A stretch of DNA of 53,018 bases, taken from Allomuricauda sp. TMED12 (lineage in GTDB: Bacteria; Bacteroidota; Bacteroidia; Flavobacteriales; Flavobacteriaceae). The stretch is taken from positions 1 through 53,018 of the forward strand of contig NHBR02000110.1 of assembly GCA_002167435.2 (NCBI GenBank). The letters run 5' to 3'. The notes under the pieces are model-generated. The model had not been told where the DNA came from, did not search any database, and was given only the letters and a program-made list of their open reading frames with translations. Positions 52,991 to 53,018 of the stretch are shown piece by piece. Positions within the stretch are counted from its first letter, which is position 1. Each line of letters begins with the position of its first letter. Made by a program: the position numbers and the translations under genes.

Positions 52991-53018
52991 GTTTTAAATC
53001 TAAAGATAGACTTTTCAG

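Noticed and set aside
1..53018. CRISPR array, prophage, insertion sequence, tRNA or defence system
   Set aside because: No regular direct repeats with spacers, no transposase, integrase, capsid or restriction gene and no cloverleaf were seen. Repeats in the DUF349 and DUF7477-like genes are protein-level.

Overview
This window looks like ordinary chromosome from a marine-type member of the Bacteroidota, family Flavobacteriaceae; a Muricauda/Allomuricauda-like genus is my inference, not a measurement. The evidence is the gliding-motility lipoprotein GldI, many Flavobacteriia-specific families (CCC-motif membrane proteins, DUF2752, DUF3810, DUF6122, DUF6503, a DUF2027/Smr protein, GH97), weak or absent Shine-Dalgarno sequences, and several promoters of the Bacteroidota form TTG-N17-20-TAnnTTTG. 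I see no phage, insertion sequence, integron, CRISPR array, toxin-antitoxin pair, restriction system or tRNA, and no gap longer than about 220 bp lacks a gene.

Layout. Bases 1-2396 (minus) form an envelope operon, kdsD-tatC-CMD protein-lptB, running off the left edge. recQ (2581-4782) faces two CCC-motif membrane genes and a DUF2752 gene, then come a short Smr protein, a lipoprotein, a cysteine desulfurase, a secreted protein and an M23 peptidase. Bases 10747-13191 (plus) hold a cell-division/RNA module: promoter, ZapB-like coiled coil, zapA, 6S RNA, rny. After a DUF7477-type repeat protein and a CBS-domain protein comes a long minus-strand block (15144-33813): DUF349 protein, aroE, two DUF368 lipid-carrier transporters, a TPR protein, a class III aminotransferase, an OstA/LptA-like protein, DinB, Dps, a GH97 alpha-glucosidase, purA, fur, rel, an M48 protease and a SPOUT RNA methyltransferase.

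The right third carries a DUF6503 lipoprotein, two adjacent amidohydrolase-family proteins, a DUF3810 membrane zincin candidate, a DHH phosphoesterase-gldI-dual PPIase operon, a PhoD-like phosphatase, ndk, a recF-lipoprotein-DUF721 operon, and a plus-strand run TPR-ribH-small membrane protein-mutL-rhomboid-rhomboid-EEP protein that converges on a DUF6122 gene.

Most genes are housekeeping. Several neighbours share a theme: LPS and envelope (kdsD, lptB, OstA-like, DUF368), PPIase folding factors around gldI, DNA repair (recQ, recF, mutL), and stress control (rel, fur, dps). The most interesting signals are small: a clear 6S RNA between zapA and rny, a ZapB-like partner of ZapA, a REP-like double palindrome after ndk, a Crp/Fnr-like palindrome upstream of dps, a fused cyclophilin-FKBP, amidohydrolase relatives without their metal-binding HxH motif, and a MutL with an altered nuclease motif. 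I did not find a convincing undescribed multi-gene system.
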